NCBI RefSeq assembly: GCF_008124785.1
Contig: NZ_VNHU01000001.1
Location: 248,001 to 312,000, forward strand
Source: Aquimarina intermedia
GTDB taxonomy: Bacteria > Bacteroidota > Bacteroidia > Flavobacteriales > Flavobacteriaceae
Reading direction: 5' to 3'
Length of the DNA stretch: 64,000 nt
Made by a program: the position numbers and the translations under genes. Shown here in pieces: positions 18,768 to 27,673 of the stretch. Position 1 is the first letter of the stretch. The number at the start of each line of letters is the position of its first letter. The notes below the pieces were generated by a model, which saw nothing but the letters and a program-made list of their open reading frames with translations, searched no databases and was not told the origin of the DNA.

Positions 18768-19649
18768 ATGACTACTCAAAACAATAACTTAACCCTTAAG
18801 ATTTTAATCGGTGTATTAGCAGCATTGCTATTGATTTTGGCCATTTTTTCTTACAAGTTTTATAATGAAGAAAAGCAGAATAAAGCAATTCTTCAACAGG
18901 AAAAAGATTTAATAGAAAGTGAATTAGGGGAATTAATTACAAAGTATGATAATGCGATTGCCCTTAATGAAGTTATGGATGATCACTTATTGAAGGCAAA
19001 AGAGCGCATCGTGGTGCTATTGGATAGCGTAAAAGATAATGATGCAAATTTAGCTTTGATTTCAAGATATAGAAGAGAGGTTGGTAAGCTAAAGCAAGAA
19101 AGAGAGCGTTTGTTCAAATTGGCAGATAGTTTAACAGCTGCCAACTCACAACTTACAACAGATTTAGATAGTACTTCCACAGCTTTAAATCAAAGAATTA
19201 TATTCTCAGATTCCCTACAGACCCAAAACTCAAAATTAGCTGAAATCGTAGAGCGAGGTTCTGCATTGACAGCTTCTGGTATAAAAGCAGAAGGTGTACG
19301 AGTGCGTAATAGTGGAAAAATAACGAATACCTCACGTGCTAGCAGAGCAGATAAGGTAAGAGTATGTTTTACACTATCACCAAATAAACTGACTGAAAAA
19401 GGAGATAAAGAATTATATGTTCAAGTTATCAATCCTAAAAATAATTTAATCGGAGACAAGATTTCGATCAATTTTGAAGATGCAGTACTAACTTACAGTG
19501 GTCGCAACAAGGTGTTCTATGAAAATGACGCCCTTGATGTATGTGTTCTTGTCAATGCAATGGAAGGTGAGTTAATGGAAGGAAACTACGTGGTAAATGT
19601 TTTCTCTGGACCAAGAATGATTTCAAACACTAAGTTCGAATTGAGATAA
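18768..19649 (+). CDS. membrane-anchored coiled-coil protein, function unknown
   Basis: A 293-residue protein that I do not recognise by name. A single membrane helix (about residues 9-29, LKILIGVLAALLLILAIF) is followed by a long coiled coil (about 33-165, rich in Glu/Lys/Leu heptads) and a beta-rich C-terminal domain (about 195-293; VCFTLSPNKLTEKGDKELYV, DVCVLVNAMEG, NVFSGPRMIS). Topology suggests an inner-membrane anchor with a periplasmic stalk. It is followed by a strong intrinsic terminator, so it is probably a single-gene unit. Homologues in other Flavobacteriaceae are likely but not checked. Confidence 0.7.
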   Translation: MTTQNNNLTLKILIGVLAALLLILAIFSYKFYNEEKQNKAILQQEKDLIESELGELITKYDNAIALNEVMDDHLLKAKERIVVLLDSVKDNDANLALISRYRREVGKLKQERERLFKLADSLTAANSQLTTDLDSTSTALNQRIIFSDSLQTQNSKLAEIVERGSALTASGIKAEGVRVRNSGKITNTSRASRADKVRVCFTLSPNKLTEKGDKELYVQVINPKNNLIGDKISINFEDAVLTYSGRNKVFYENDALDVCVLVNAMEGELMEGNYVVNVFSGPRMISNTKFELR

Positions 19650-19670
19650 TTTTAGAATAAACAACATTTT

Positions 19671-19706
19671 AACCATCATGATTTTTAAAATTATGATGGT
19701 TTTTTT
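19671..19706 (+). terminator. intrinsic terminator after the coiled-coil gene
   Basis: A stem formed by AACCATCAT (19671-19679) and ATGATGGTT (19693-19701) with an A/T-rich loop is followed by a run of Ts. It lies 22 bp after the stop at 19649. Confidence 0.85.
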
Positions 19707-19790
19707 GTGTTTAGTACATTAATCAAACAACTTCCTTATTAAATAACTCAATTCGTTTCTATTTTGTGCAAATTGAATTAATTTTGTCCA

Positions 19791-21326
19791 ATGGCAAATC
19801 AAGAAGATAAATTTAAAAAAGTAATAGCCCATGCAAAAGAGTATGGGTATATTTTTGGTTCTAGTGAAATATATGACGGTTTAAGTGCGGTCTATGATTA
19901 TGGACAAAACGGAGCTGAATTAAAAAAAAATATCAGAGAATATTGGTGGAAAAGTATGGTGTTTATGCACCAAAATATAGTGGGTTTAGACGCTTCAATA
20001 TTTATGCATCCCACCACATGGAAAGCTTCTGGTCATGTAGACGCTTTTACCGATCCACTTATTGATAATAAGGATTCTAAAAAAAGATATCGTGCTGACG
20101 TATTAATTGAGGACTATGCTGAGAAATTAAATATAAAAGCACAAAAGGAGATAGCAAAAGCTAAAAAGAGATTTGGTGATGCTTTTGATGAAGCACAATT
20201 TGCTGCGACCAACCCAAGAGTAGTTAAGTATCTTTCAGAACGTGAGGAAGTACTTAAGCGTATGGGTGCGTCGCTGGAAAAAGAGGATTTAAATGATGTT
20301 AAAGCTTTAATTGAAGAACTTGGAATAGCTGACCCGGATACAGGCTCTAAAAACTGGACCGATGTACGTCAGTTCAATTTAATGTTTGGTACCAAGTTAG
20401 GAGCATCTGCGGATACTGCAACTGATTTATATTTAAGACCCGAAACTGCACAAGGGATTTTTGTTAACTTTTTAAATGTGCAAAAAACCGGACGCATGAA
20501 AATTCCATTCGGAATTGCTCAAACCGGTAAAGCTTTTAGAAATGAAATTGTTGCTCGCCAGTTTATTTTCAGAATGCGAGAATTCGAGCAGATGGAAATG
20601 CAATTCTTTGTGAAGCCAGGTGATGAAATGAAGTGGTATGATTACTGGAAAGAAACTCGGCTCAATTGGCACTTATCCTTAGGGCTTGGTGAAGAAAACT
20701 ACCGCTTTCATGATCATGATAAGTTAGCTCATTACGCCAATGCAGCTGCCGATATAGAATTTAATTTTCCTTTTGGATTCAAAGAATTAGAAGGGATTCA
20801 TTCACGCACAGATTTTGACTTAAAGGCTCATGAAGAGTTTTCGGGCAGGAAACTTCAGTTTTTTGATCCGGAGTTGAAAGAAAGCTATACGCCTTATGTC
20901 GTAGAAACCTCGGTGGGGCTGGACAGAATGTTTTTGGCTGTATTCTCAACCGCTCTACAAGATGAAACATTAGAAGATGGGTCAACCCGAGTGGTGCTTA
21001 AACTGCCGGCAGTAGTGGCGCCTGTAAAAGCAGCAGTGTTACCTTTGGTCAAAAAAGACGGACTTCCAGAAATAGCACAACAGATCATTGATGAACTAAA
21101 ATGGAATTTTAATGTAGTGTATGATGAAAAGGATGCAATTGGACGACGTTATCGTAGACAGGATGCTAATGGAACACCCCTTTGCATTACGGTAGATCAT
21201 GATACGTTGACAGATCAAACAGTTACCATCCGCGATCGCGACACAATGGAACAAAAACGTGTGGCGATCAAAGATTTAAAAACTTTGATCTCTGAACGGG
21301 TTGATATGGAATATTGGCTCAAATAA
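19791..21326 (+). CDS. glyS: glycyl-tRNA synthetase (alpha-2 type)
   Basis: This 511-residue class II synthetase of the single-chain, eukaryote-like type charges tRNA-Gly. Motif 2 (FRNEIVARQFIFRMREFEQME) and motif 3 (ETSVGLDRMFLAV) are present, and the glycine-site signature LRPETAQGIFVNF is exact. The C-terminal anticodon-binding domain is at about 400-511 (APVKAAVLPLVKKD, DAIGRRYRRQDANGTP). The Bacteroidetes use this dimeric enzyme rather than the GlyQ/GlyS tetramer. ATG start. A TAnnTTTG match ends only 4 bp before the ATG, so transcription may start at or very near the start codon, but this is uncertain. Confidence 0.97.
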   Translation: MANQEDKFKKVIAHAKEYGYIFGSSEIYDGLSAVYDYGQNGAELKKNIREYWWKSMVFMHQNIVGLDASIFMHPTTWKASGHVDAFTDPLIDNKDSKKRYRADVLIEDYAEKLNIKAQKEIAKAKKRFGDAFDEAQFAATNPRVVKYLSEREEVLKRMGASLEKEDLNDVKALIEELGIADPDTGSKNWTDVRQFNLMFGTKLGASADTATDLYLRPETAQGIFVNFLNVQKTGRMKIPFGIAQTGKAFRNEIVARQFIFRMREFEQMEMQFFVKPGDEMKWYDYWKETRLNWHLSLGLGEENYRFHDHDKLAHYANAAADIEFNFPFGFKELEGIHSRTDFDLKAHEEFSGRKLQFFDPELKESYTPYVVETSVGLDRMFLAVFSTALQDETLEDGSTRVVLKLPAVVAPVKAAVLPLVKKDGLPEIAQQIIDELKWNFNVVYDEKDAIGRRYRRQDANGTPLCITVDHDTLTDQTVTIRDRDTMEQKRVAIKDLKTLISERVDMEYWLK

Positions 21327-21350
21327 GTAAATAGATTGTATATATTTTAA

Positions 21351-21385
21351 ACAAAAGCTGCGTATTTACGTGGCTTTTGTCTTTT
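21351..21385 (+). terminator. intrinsic terminator after glyS
   Basis: ACAAAAGC (21351-21358) pairs with GCTTTTGT (21373-21380). The inner stem TGCGTA/TACGTG extends this to 14 pairs with two G-U pairs, and the sequence CTTTT follows. It lies 24 bp after the glyS stop. Confidence 0.75.
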
Positions 21386-21530
21386 AAGGATTTGTGCTAT
21401 ATAATAGATGATAGAATTTATTACCCAGTGTATGAATATAATATGTAGTTGAGTTCGCTGTAATTTAAACTTTAGTTGTATTTTTAAATCCAAAAATTTA
21501 TTCGGAACCCTGATATTTAATGATCTACCT

Positions 21531-24527
21531 ATGAAGCTGAGAAAAATTGTCGCAATTATTGTATTCATGCTAAATTTTGTGGCTTATTCACAAAAAACAC
21601 AAACAAGTAACGCGACATTAGTTATAGAAGCTACATATATGAAGGAAATTACACCTTTGGTAGGTAAAGAGCTTATTCCGCAAAAACCAAGAGTAGGTCC
21701 GATAAACCCCAGAAGAGCCAATGTAAATAAGATTGTTCCCGGTAAGGGATACCCCAGAGGTCAAGATAAGTTATTAGTAAAGCAAAAAAGCCTTAGAACA
21801 CTTAGGACGGGCAAAGCTCCCTCTCAGAAATTCACTGTTGCTTCGGCAAATCGAGCTCCTACTGACCCTACAGGAGCCGTTGGTCCCAATCATTATGTGA
21901 GTGCTAAGAATTATTCGTTTGCAATACATGATAAAGTAGGAAATGTGCTGCTACCCTCGACCTCGTTGGAGAATTTATTTCCCGGAGAAGCTTTGGGAGA
22001 CCCCATAGTGTTTTACGATAATTTTGCCGACCGTTTTGTTATAACGCAATTCAGCGATACTCCCAACGGTTTTTTGGTTGCAGTGTCCAAAGGTACCGAT
22101 CCTGTAAATAGTGGATGGTATACGTATCGCTTTACTACGGATAGCTTTCCTGACTACACCAAATTTTCTGTTTGGTCAGATGGCTATTATGTTACAGCGA
22201 ACAAGAGTCAGGGAGCGCAACAAACCAGCGAGGTGGTTTTTGTCATCGAGCGAGATAAGATGGTGGCTGGAGAGCTCAACGCCAGAATGGTGGGATTTCC
22301 ATTACCGGGTGCAAATATAGGAGGGTTTTATAGTCCGGCTGCCTTCAATGCGATCGGACAAACATTGCCACCAAGAGGAGAGGCTAAAATAATCTATTAT
22401 CAGGATGATGAATGGGTAAACGTCAATGAAGATGCATTAAAACTATGGAGCATCAATGTTAATTGGATTCGCCCTGAACTATCTTCGATTACTGAAGCTG
22501 AGGTACTGGATGTGACTTCAGGTCAGATAACACCATTTGATTCTACCTTTGATGGAGGAGCCTCTTTTAGTAATATACCTCAACCGGGAACTGAAGGTCA
22601 GGATATTGATGCGTTACAAGGGGCGGTCATGTATGCAACAAATTACCGAAGATTTTGTAATTATAATGTGGTGACACTTAATTTTGTGGTGGATATCGAT
22701 GATCGTCCTGATTTGGATAATGTTGCCGGAGTTCGATGGTACGAACTACGCCAAAATGGTGACGGACAACCGTGGTATGTGTATCAGGAAGGTACGTATG
22801 CATCTCCAGATGGTAAGAGTGCTTGGTGTGCGAGTATGGCTATGGATGTATATGGAAATATAGGTATGGGATATACAACCATGGGAACTGTCGAAAATGG
22901 TGCTACAGTGGATAGTTATGCCTCATTACGCTATACCGGGAGATTAGATGGAGATCCGTTGGGAAGCATGACCATTGCCGAACAAGACATTGTGATTGGT
23001 ACAGATATACAACGCAATGGAGGAGAACGTTATGGGGATTATTCGCAAATAACTATTGACCCTATAGATGATCAGACATTTTATCATATAGGTGAATATT
23101 TTGAAGCTATCGGTGATAATGCCAGAGATTTTGTAGGTGTTTTCAAAATTGCAAATGTAATAGCTAACGATGTGGGAATAGTAAGTATCCCTGCACCATT
23201 TGCAAAAGCTACCTTTAGCAATGCTGAGAATATTACGGTGGAAATACAAAATTTCGGAACTACTTCACAAAGTAACATTCCTGTTAGCTATACTATCAAT
23301 AATAGTACTCCCGTTAATGAGATTTTTACCGGAACAATCAACCCGGGTGAGACTGCTCTTTTTACATTTGCAGCTGTGGCAGATTTAAGTCAGGATAAAA
23401 GTTTTACTGTTAATGCAGAAACAAATCTGGCGGGGGACGCCGAGGTTGAAAATGATTGTATATCAAAGGTTGTAGAGAATATTTATGCCAATGACTTGGG
23501 AGTGGTTCAGTTAGTTTCACCTATAAGTGGCGGCGGATTAACAACTGATGAGTTTGTTACAATTTCGATCTACAATTACGGTTCGGTTGCACAATCCAAT
23601 TTTCCGGTATTTTATTCTTTTAATAATGGCAGTCGAGTGACAGAGACGTTTACAGAAACGATAGCTCCAGGTACTTCTGAACGATATACGTTTAACAGTT
23701 CGGTAAATATGACAGCGTTTGGCAACTATACCTTTCAAATTGGAACTGCACTTGGGAATGATGAGGATGTGTCTAATGATTCTATCAATGTAAGCGTAGA
23801 GCATAGATTGTGTATGCCAGAGTCTGACTGTCAAAAGTTTGGAGACGGAATAACTTCTTTTGAGCTGGCCAATATTTCTAATGTAGATATCCTCTGTGAT
23901 AATGGGTATGGAGATTTTACTGATCTTGTTATTAAAATGGACCGTTCAAAGGGGAAGTATATTCTTACCTTAAAAGCGGGGTATGCATCAGGAGACCAGG
24001 AACGCTTTTCGTTATGGGTAGATTATAATGATAATAATCTCTATGAGGATGCTGAGTTGATTTTTGACAACGAAATCCTTGAGGAGCAAGACACAGATTT
24101 ATTTTTTAATTTTCCATTAGATCAAAGTAGTACATTAGGAAAGCATTTGATGCGTATACGTGCAGGCGATGTAAAAACTAATAATGGAGCACCCTTAAAT
24201 GAACCATGCGAAGCAATGCAATTTGGAACCACTCATGATTATACTGTAGAGATTGGGGAGAGCAATGGAACCGGTGATGAAATCATCGTTTTTGAGAGAG
24301 AGAAGAATAAGTATATTGTAAGTACAGGAAACCCTGATGATGTTTTGGAAGAAAAAATAATTGTATTTTCAATCACGGGTCAGGTAATACTTATTGATAA
24401 CATGGAGCTTGATGCTAATAACAATTTTATTTTTGATCTGGATTTATCCTATCGTAGTACCGGAATGTATTTTATAAGAATTGGAAATAAAAGGAAAGGA
24501 AGGGCTGTCAAAATTATTGTTCAGTAG
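21531..24527 (+). CDS. secreted CARDB/GEVED-domain protein with T9SS type A sorting domain
   Basis: A 998-residue secreted protein. After a signal peptide (about 1-20, ending VAYSQ) comes a long domain of unknown fold (about 60-540; motifs DPTGAVGPNHYVSAKN and GEALGDPIVFYD suggest a propeller or adhesin-like surface domain). Two CARDB-type repeats (about 545-640 and 654-755, each starting ANDVGIV/ANDLGVV) follow. Then comes a GEVED-like domain (about 820-905, FSLWVDYNDNNLYEDAEL). The C-terminal domain (about 930-998, VFSITGQVIL...GMYFIRIGNKRKGRAVKIIV) is a T9SS type A sorting signal. It should be exported by type IX secretion and attached to the surface or released. Substrate unknown. It overlaps the convergent lipoprotein gene by 14 bp. 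Confidence 0.88.
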   Translation: MKLRKIVAIIVFMLNFVAYSQKTQTSNATLVIEATYMKEITPLVGKELIPQKPRVGPINPRRANVNKIVPGKGYPRGQDKLLVKQKSLRTLRTGKAPSQKFTVASANRAPTDPTGAVGPNHYVSAKNYSFAIHDKVGNVLLPSTSLENLFPGEALGDPIVFYDNFADRFVITQFSDTPNGFLVAVSKGTDPVNSGWYTYRFTTDSFPDYTKFSVWSDGYYVTANKSQGAQQTSEVVFVIERDKMVAGELNARMVGFPLPGANIGGFYSPAAFNAIGQTLPPRGEAKIIYYQDDEWVNVNEDALKLWSINVNWIRPELSSITEAEVLDVTSGQITPFDSTFDGGASFSNIPQPGTEGQDIDALQGAVMYATNYRRFCNYNVVTLNFVVDIDDRPDLDNVAGVRWYELRQNGDGQPWYVYQEGTYASPDGKSAWCASMAMDVYGNIGMGYTTMGTVENGATVDSYASLRYTGRLDGDPLGSMTIAEQDIVIGTDIQRNGGERYGDYSQITIDPIDDQTFYHIGEYFEAIGDNARDFVGVFKIANVIANDVGIVSIPAPFAKATFSNAENITVEIQNFGTTSQSNIPVSYTINNSTPVNEIFTGTINPGETALFTFAAVADLSQDKSFTVNAETNLAGDAEVENDCISKVVENIYANDLGVVQLVSPISGGGLTTDEFVTISIYNYGSVAQSNFPVFYSFNNGSRVTETFTETIAPGTSERYTFNSSVNMTAFGNYTFQIGTALGNDEDVSNDSINVSVEHRLCMPESDCQKFGDGITSFELANISNVDILCDNGYGDFTDLVIKMDRSKGKYILTLKAGYASGDQERFSLWVDYNDNNLYEDAELIFDNEILEEQDTDLFFNFPLDQSSTLGKHLMRIRAGDVKTNNGAPLNEPCEAMQFGTTHDYTVEIGESNGTGDEIIVFEREKNKYIVSTGNPDDVLEEKIIVFSITGQVILIDNMELDANNNFIFDLDLSYRSTGMYFIRIGNKRKGRAVKIIVQ

Positions 24528-24855
24528 CAGATCTATTTTTTAAAGTCTGTATAAGAACCGGGCGCCCTTGATTACATCTGTTTTTCATTTTTAAATTACT
24601 AAAAGTTACCCAAACCTTAGTTGGGATTTCATTTTTTGTAAAGTCCTTCAAGTTTATAGGGTCTAAGGTGTCTTTAAGGCCAGAAACCACTAATAAATAA
24701 GGACATGAGGGATTTCTGGACATTATAATAGTGCCCTTATAACCTTGTCCACTCGAATTATATGCAGCATTTTTAAGCGGTTGATTTTTAGGGAAGCATG
24801 ATAATAAGATGGATGATAGTATTAGGACGATTCCTGGAAAAAGTAATAGCTTCAT
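24514..24855 (-). CDS. small lipoprotein, function unknown
   Basis: A 113-residue protein with a lipoprotein signal peptide (lipobox ILLSC, Cys20). The mature part has two further cysteines (SCPYLLV and NRCNQG), which could form a disulfide. No domain is recognised. The start is ATG 24855, preceded by a candidate -7 element. The 3' end overlaps the T9SS cargo gene by 14 bp on the other strand. Genuine coding is supported by the clean signal peptide and lipobox, but the protein is short and unassigned. Confidence 0.65.
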   Translation of the reverse strand: MKLLLFPGIVLILSSILLSCFPKNQPLKNAAYNSSGQGYKGTIIMSRNPSCPYLLVVSGLKDTLDPINLKDFTKNEIPTKVWVTFSNLKMKNRCNQGRPVLIQTLKNRSATEQ

Positions 24856-25164
24856 ATATGGATTTTAGTAAAGATCTACAAAATTATTCAAGATTGAGGC
24901 ACGTAAGTAGTGTATTTTATTTAAATGGCTGATATGTTATACTATAGTTTGATGAATTACTATTTTATCTAAACACATTTTTTTATCTACTAAAAGCTTC
25001 GTTATTTTGTTGATTAAGTACAATAGAAAGATTACATACTTTGTTTCGATTGAAGTGAAAAAATCAATTTATTACGAGCTACATATTAAATAAGTCGCTT
25101 CTATGGCCTATAGCAAAAGTTTAGGATTAATTTTTTCTAAGAGCGAAACAGTAAACACGAATAG
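24856..25164. other. 309 bp divergent intergenic region
   Basis: This AT-rich gap lies between a minus-strand lipoprotein and the plus-strand exonuclease gene. On minus, TAATTTTG (24879-24886) matches the -7 consensus for the lipoprotein, though no -33 element is evident. No ORF of note, strong hairpin, tRNA-like structure or repeat is seen in the remaining 280 bp. Confidence 0.4.
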
Positions 25165-25938
25165 ATGAAAATAATTTCTTATAATGTAAATGGTATAAGA
25201 GCGGCTATAAATAAAGGGTTTATAGAGTGGTTGATACAGGCGGATCCAGATGTGATATGTCTTCAGGAAATCAAAGCTATGGAGGAGCAATTGGACTTAG
25301 AGCTCTTCAAAGAGGCAGGATACCCGTATCTGTATTGGCACAGTGCACAAAAAAAGGGATATAGCGGTGTCGCGATACTTTCTAAAACAAAACCAGACAA
25401 CGTTACCTATGGCACAGGTATAGAGCACATGGATTTTGAGGGACGTGTCATTAGAGCAGACTTTGATAAAGTTTCAGTAATTAGTCTGTATTTACCTAGC
25501 GGAACAAATGTAGATCGATTGGCCCATAAGTTCATGTTTATGGACGATTTTCAAGAATATATTACCACATTGAAAGAAACGCATCCTCACTTGGTTATTT
25601 GTGGAGACTATAATATTTGTCATAAGGCTATTGACATACATGATCCTGTGCGTAATAAAAATGTGTCGGGATTCTTACCTGTAGAGCGTGAGTGGATTGA
25701 TACTTTCATGTCAAATGGTTTTATAGATTCCTTCAGACATTTTAATAAAGAGCCGCATCAATATTCATGGTGGAGTTATAGAGCTAATGCCCGTAATAAT
25801 AATAAAGGGTGGCGACTTGATTATGGATTAGTCGCACAACCACTCAAAGATGCTTTAAAACGAGCTGTTATTTTATCCGAAGCAAAACATAGCGATCATT
25901 GCCCAATTCTTGTAGAATTAGATCTGAATTATATTTAA
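25165..25938 (+). CDS. xth: exodeoxyribonuclease III
   Basis: This 257-residue AP endonuclease/3'-5' exonuclease of the ExoIII family acts in base excision repair. Active-site motifs are in order: NVNGIRAA (Asn substrate contact), CLQEIKAM (metal-binding Glu), the Tyr/Asp region LPSGTNVD, GDYNICHKAIDIHDP (catalytic Asp and Asn), RLDYGLV and HSDHCPIL (catalytic Asp-His). Length is normal and the start is ATG. It is followed 34 bp later by an OmpA-family gene on the same strand, so the two may be co-transcribed. Confidence 0.96.
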   Translation: MKIISYNVNGIRAAINKGFIEWLIQADPDVICLQEIKAMEEQLDLELFKEAGYPYLYWHSAQKKGYSGVAILSKTKPDNVTYGTGIEHMDFEGRVIRADFDKVSVISLYLPSGTNVDRLAHKFMFMDDFQEYITTLKETHPHLVICGDYNICHKAIDIHDPVRNKNVSGFLPVEREWIDTFMSNGFIDSFRHFNKEPHQYSWWSYRANARNNNKGWRLDYGLVAQPLKDALKRAVILSEAKHSDHCPILVELDLNYI

Positions 25939-25972
25939 ATCATAACCCCAATTATAAAACTACATTTTAATC

Positions 25973-26932
25973 ATGGTACGTAAAATTATAATATTAGCTC
26001 TTATTGCCGGATTTGCCACCTCTTGTGTTTCTTCCAAAGTTCATAAAGATTTAGAAAGTAAATACGCCAGACTTAAAAGAGACAACCGCAAAACCAAAGA
26101 TGATTTAAAATCTCTTCAGAGAGATTTTGACGCTAATCAATTAGCTGCAGAGCAACTCAATGATGCCTACAATAAAACAAGAGCCGAACGTGATGACCTT
26201 AGACAGAAATATGAAACAACTTTGACAAACTACAATGCGTTAAAAGATTCGTATGATGCCTTAGAAAAAAACAGCTCTGAAGCAATGGCCGCTAATAGCA
26301 AGCGTAATCGTGATTTATTAGCACAGTTAGAGCAGAAAGAACAAGCTTTGGCCACAGAGCGTTCAAGACTTGAAAAATTAGAACGTGACTTACAATTAAG
26401 GTCCCAGCGTGTAGATGAATTGGAAGGCTTGATTATGGCACAAGATGCAAAAATGCAAGCTTTAAAAAATGCGATATCTAAAGCTATGCGTAATTTTGAA
26501 GGAAAAGGATTGACCGTAGAGGAACGAAATGGTAAGGTTTATATTTCTATGGAAAATAAACTTCTTTTTGCCTCAGGTAGCTGGTCTATAGGAACACAAG
26601 GTAAGCAAGCTGTAAATCAATTAGGAAAAGTGCTTAGTGAAAATCCTGATATAGCCGTGTTGATCGAAGGTCATACCGATAACGATCCCTATCTAGGTAC
26701 GGGAATTATCAAAGATAACTGGGACTTATCAACCAAACGAGCAACGGCTATTGTGACGTTACTATTGGAGAATAACGCTATTGATCCAAAGAATCTGACC
26801 GCAGCGGGAAGAGGTGAATTTGCACCAATCGCAGATAATAACTCTACTGAAGGCAAGTCTAAAAACAGAAGAATTGAGGTGATCCTTACGCCAAAATTAG
26901 ATGAGATTAGTAAATTGCTTAATAAGATCTAA
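25973..26932 (+). CDS. OmpA family lipoprotein with coiled-coil linker
   Basis: A 319-residue envelope protein. The signal peptide ends in a lipobox (FATSC, Cys18). A long coiled coil (about 25-165) leads to an OmpA-C peptidoglycan-binding domain (about 195-315) with IEGHTDNDPY, NWDLSTKRATAIV and AAGRGEFAPIADN...KNRRIEVIL. The conserved Asp (HTDND) and Arg (KNRRIE) that bind diaminopimelate are present. Inferred role: tethering the outer membrane to the cell wall. A bidirectional terminator follows. Confidence 0.92.
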   Translation: MVRKIIILALIAGFATSCVSSKVHKDLESKYARLKRDNRKTKDDLKSLQRDFDANQLAAEQLNDAYNKTRAERDDLRQKYETTLTNYNALKDSYDALEKNSSEAMAANSKRNRDLLAQLEQKEQALATERSRLEKLERDLQLRSQRVDELEGLIMAQDAKMQALKNAISKAMRNFEGKGLTVEERNGKVYISMENKLLFASGSWSIGTQGKQAVNQLGKVLSENPDIAVLIEGHTDNDPYLGTGIIKDNWDLSTKRATAIVTLLLENNAIDPKNLTAAGRGEFAPIADNNSTEGKSKNRRIEVILTPKLDEISKLLNKI

Positions 26933-26962
26933 GCAAACTTATTATTGAAAGCACTATAAAAT

Positions 26963-26996
26963 AAAAATGCCGCTACGTAGATTCAGCGGCATTTTT
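26963..26996. terminator. bidirectional intrinsic terminator
   Basis: AAAAATGCCGCT (26963-26974) pairs perfectly with AGCGGCATTTTT (26985-26996). It serves the OmpA gene on plus (stop 26932) and the small secreted protein on minus (stop 27018). Confidence 0.9.
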
Positions 26997-27017
26997 AATA
27001 CAACAAAGTTAAAGGTA

Positions 27018-27410
27018 TTACAGACTATTTAGAATACTTTGTACTTCTTTACTGTTATCTTCTTTAAGACTGGTTTTTACTCTATTCAATACTTTTTGAA
27101 ATTTCTCAATAACTTTTTCAGTATCCATTTTGGTAAGAGCAATTTGTCTACCTGTTGAGGTTAATAAGAAATAATCATAAAATTCAACAGGAACAGATTT
27201 ATCTTTCTTCTTTTGAATTGACGTAGTACCAGTTGACTTAACGATTGAGATAACATTTCCGTGAGCAATTACCTTGTCAGTTTCTTTTCCAACTTCTGTT
27301 GCAAGCGAGTATACATCATCAAAGACTTCGTTGAGAACGCTCCAATCTTCTTGAGCTTGAGTGGTTAGTGTGGCGCCTAGCACCATTACAAGTAGAAATA
27401 ATTTTTTCAT
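27018..27410 (-). CDS. small secreted protein, function unknown
   Basis: A 130-residue protein that I do not recognise. The start is placed at ATG 27410 because it gives a standard signal peptide (MKKLFLLVMVLGATLTTQAQ); an in-frame ATG at 27440 would prepend ten residues. The mature part is Lys/Glu-rich and mostly helical towards the end (TEKVIEKFQKVLNRVKTSLKE), with a central beta segment (FYDYFLLTSTGRQIALTKM). Likely periplasmic. It stands alone, bounded by a bidirectional terminator. Confidence 0.65.
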   Translation of the reverse strand: MKKLFLLVMVLGATLTTQAQEDWSVLNEVFDDVYSLATEVGKETDKVIAHGNVISIVKSTGTTSIQKKKDKSVPVEFYDYFLLTSTGRQIALTKMDTEKVIEKFQKVLNRVKTSLKEDNSKEVQSILNSL

Positions 27411-27673
27411 AATGTTTGGGTATATTAATTGATTTATCAAAACTACGTATTTGATATCACGTATTCTAAAACGAAATAAAAAAAACTTTATTGCAAAAAT
27501 GTAGCTTGCAAAATAAGCCTTTAAAATAGCTAATTAATTTTTTAAAATCCAAAAAGCGTACCAAAAAATATTACATGATCTTGTTTTCTAACCTTTAATA
27601 GTTAAGATGAATTTTACAGATTGCAACTTTTTAATTTTTATATTCGAATTTTGTAAATAAGATTAAATCCATT

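Noticed and set aside
19779-19786. TAATTTTG as the glyS promoter
   Set aside because: It matches TAnnTTTG but ends 4 bp before the ATG and has no -33 partner at the right distance, so it would give a leaderless transcript. Kept only as a comment in the glyS entry.
22944-23249. Minus-strand open frame of about 100 codons in the T9SS cargo gene
   Set aside because: It lies fully within a continuous 998-codon gene with recognisable domains on plus; no start context or homology.
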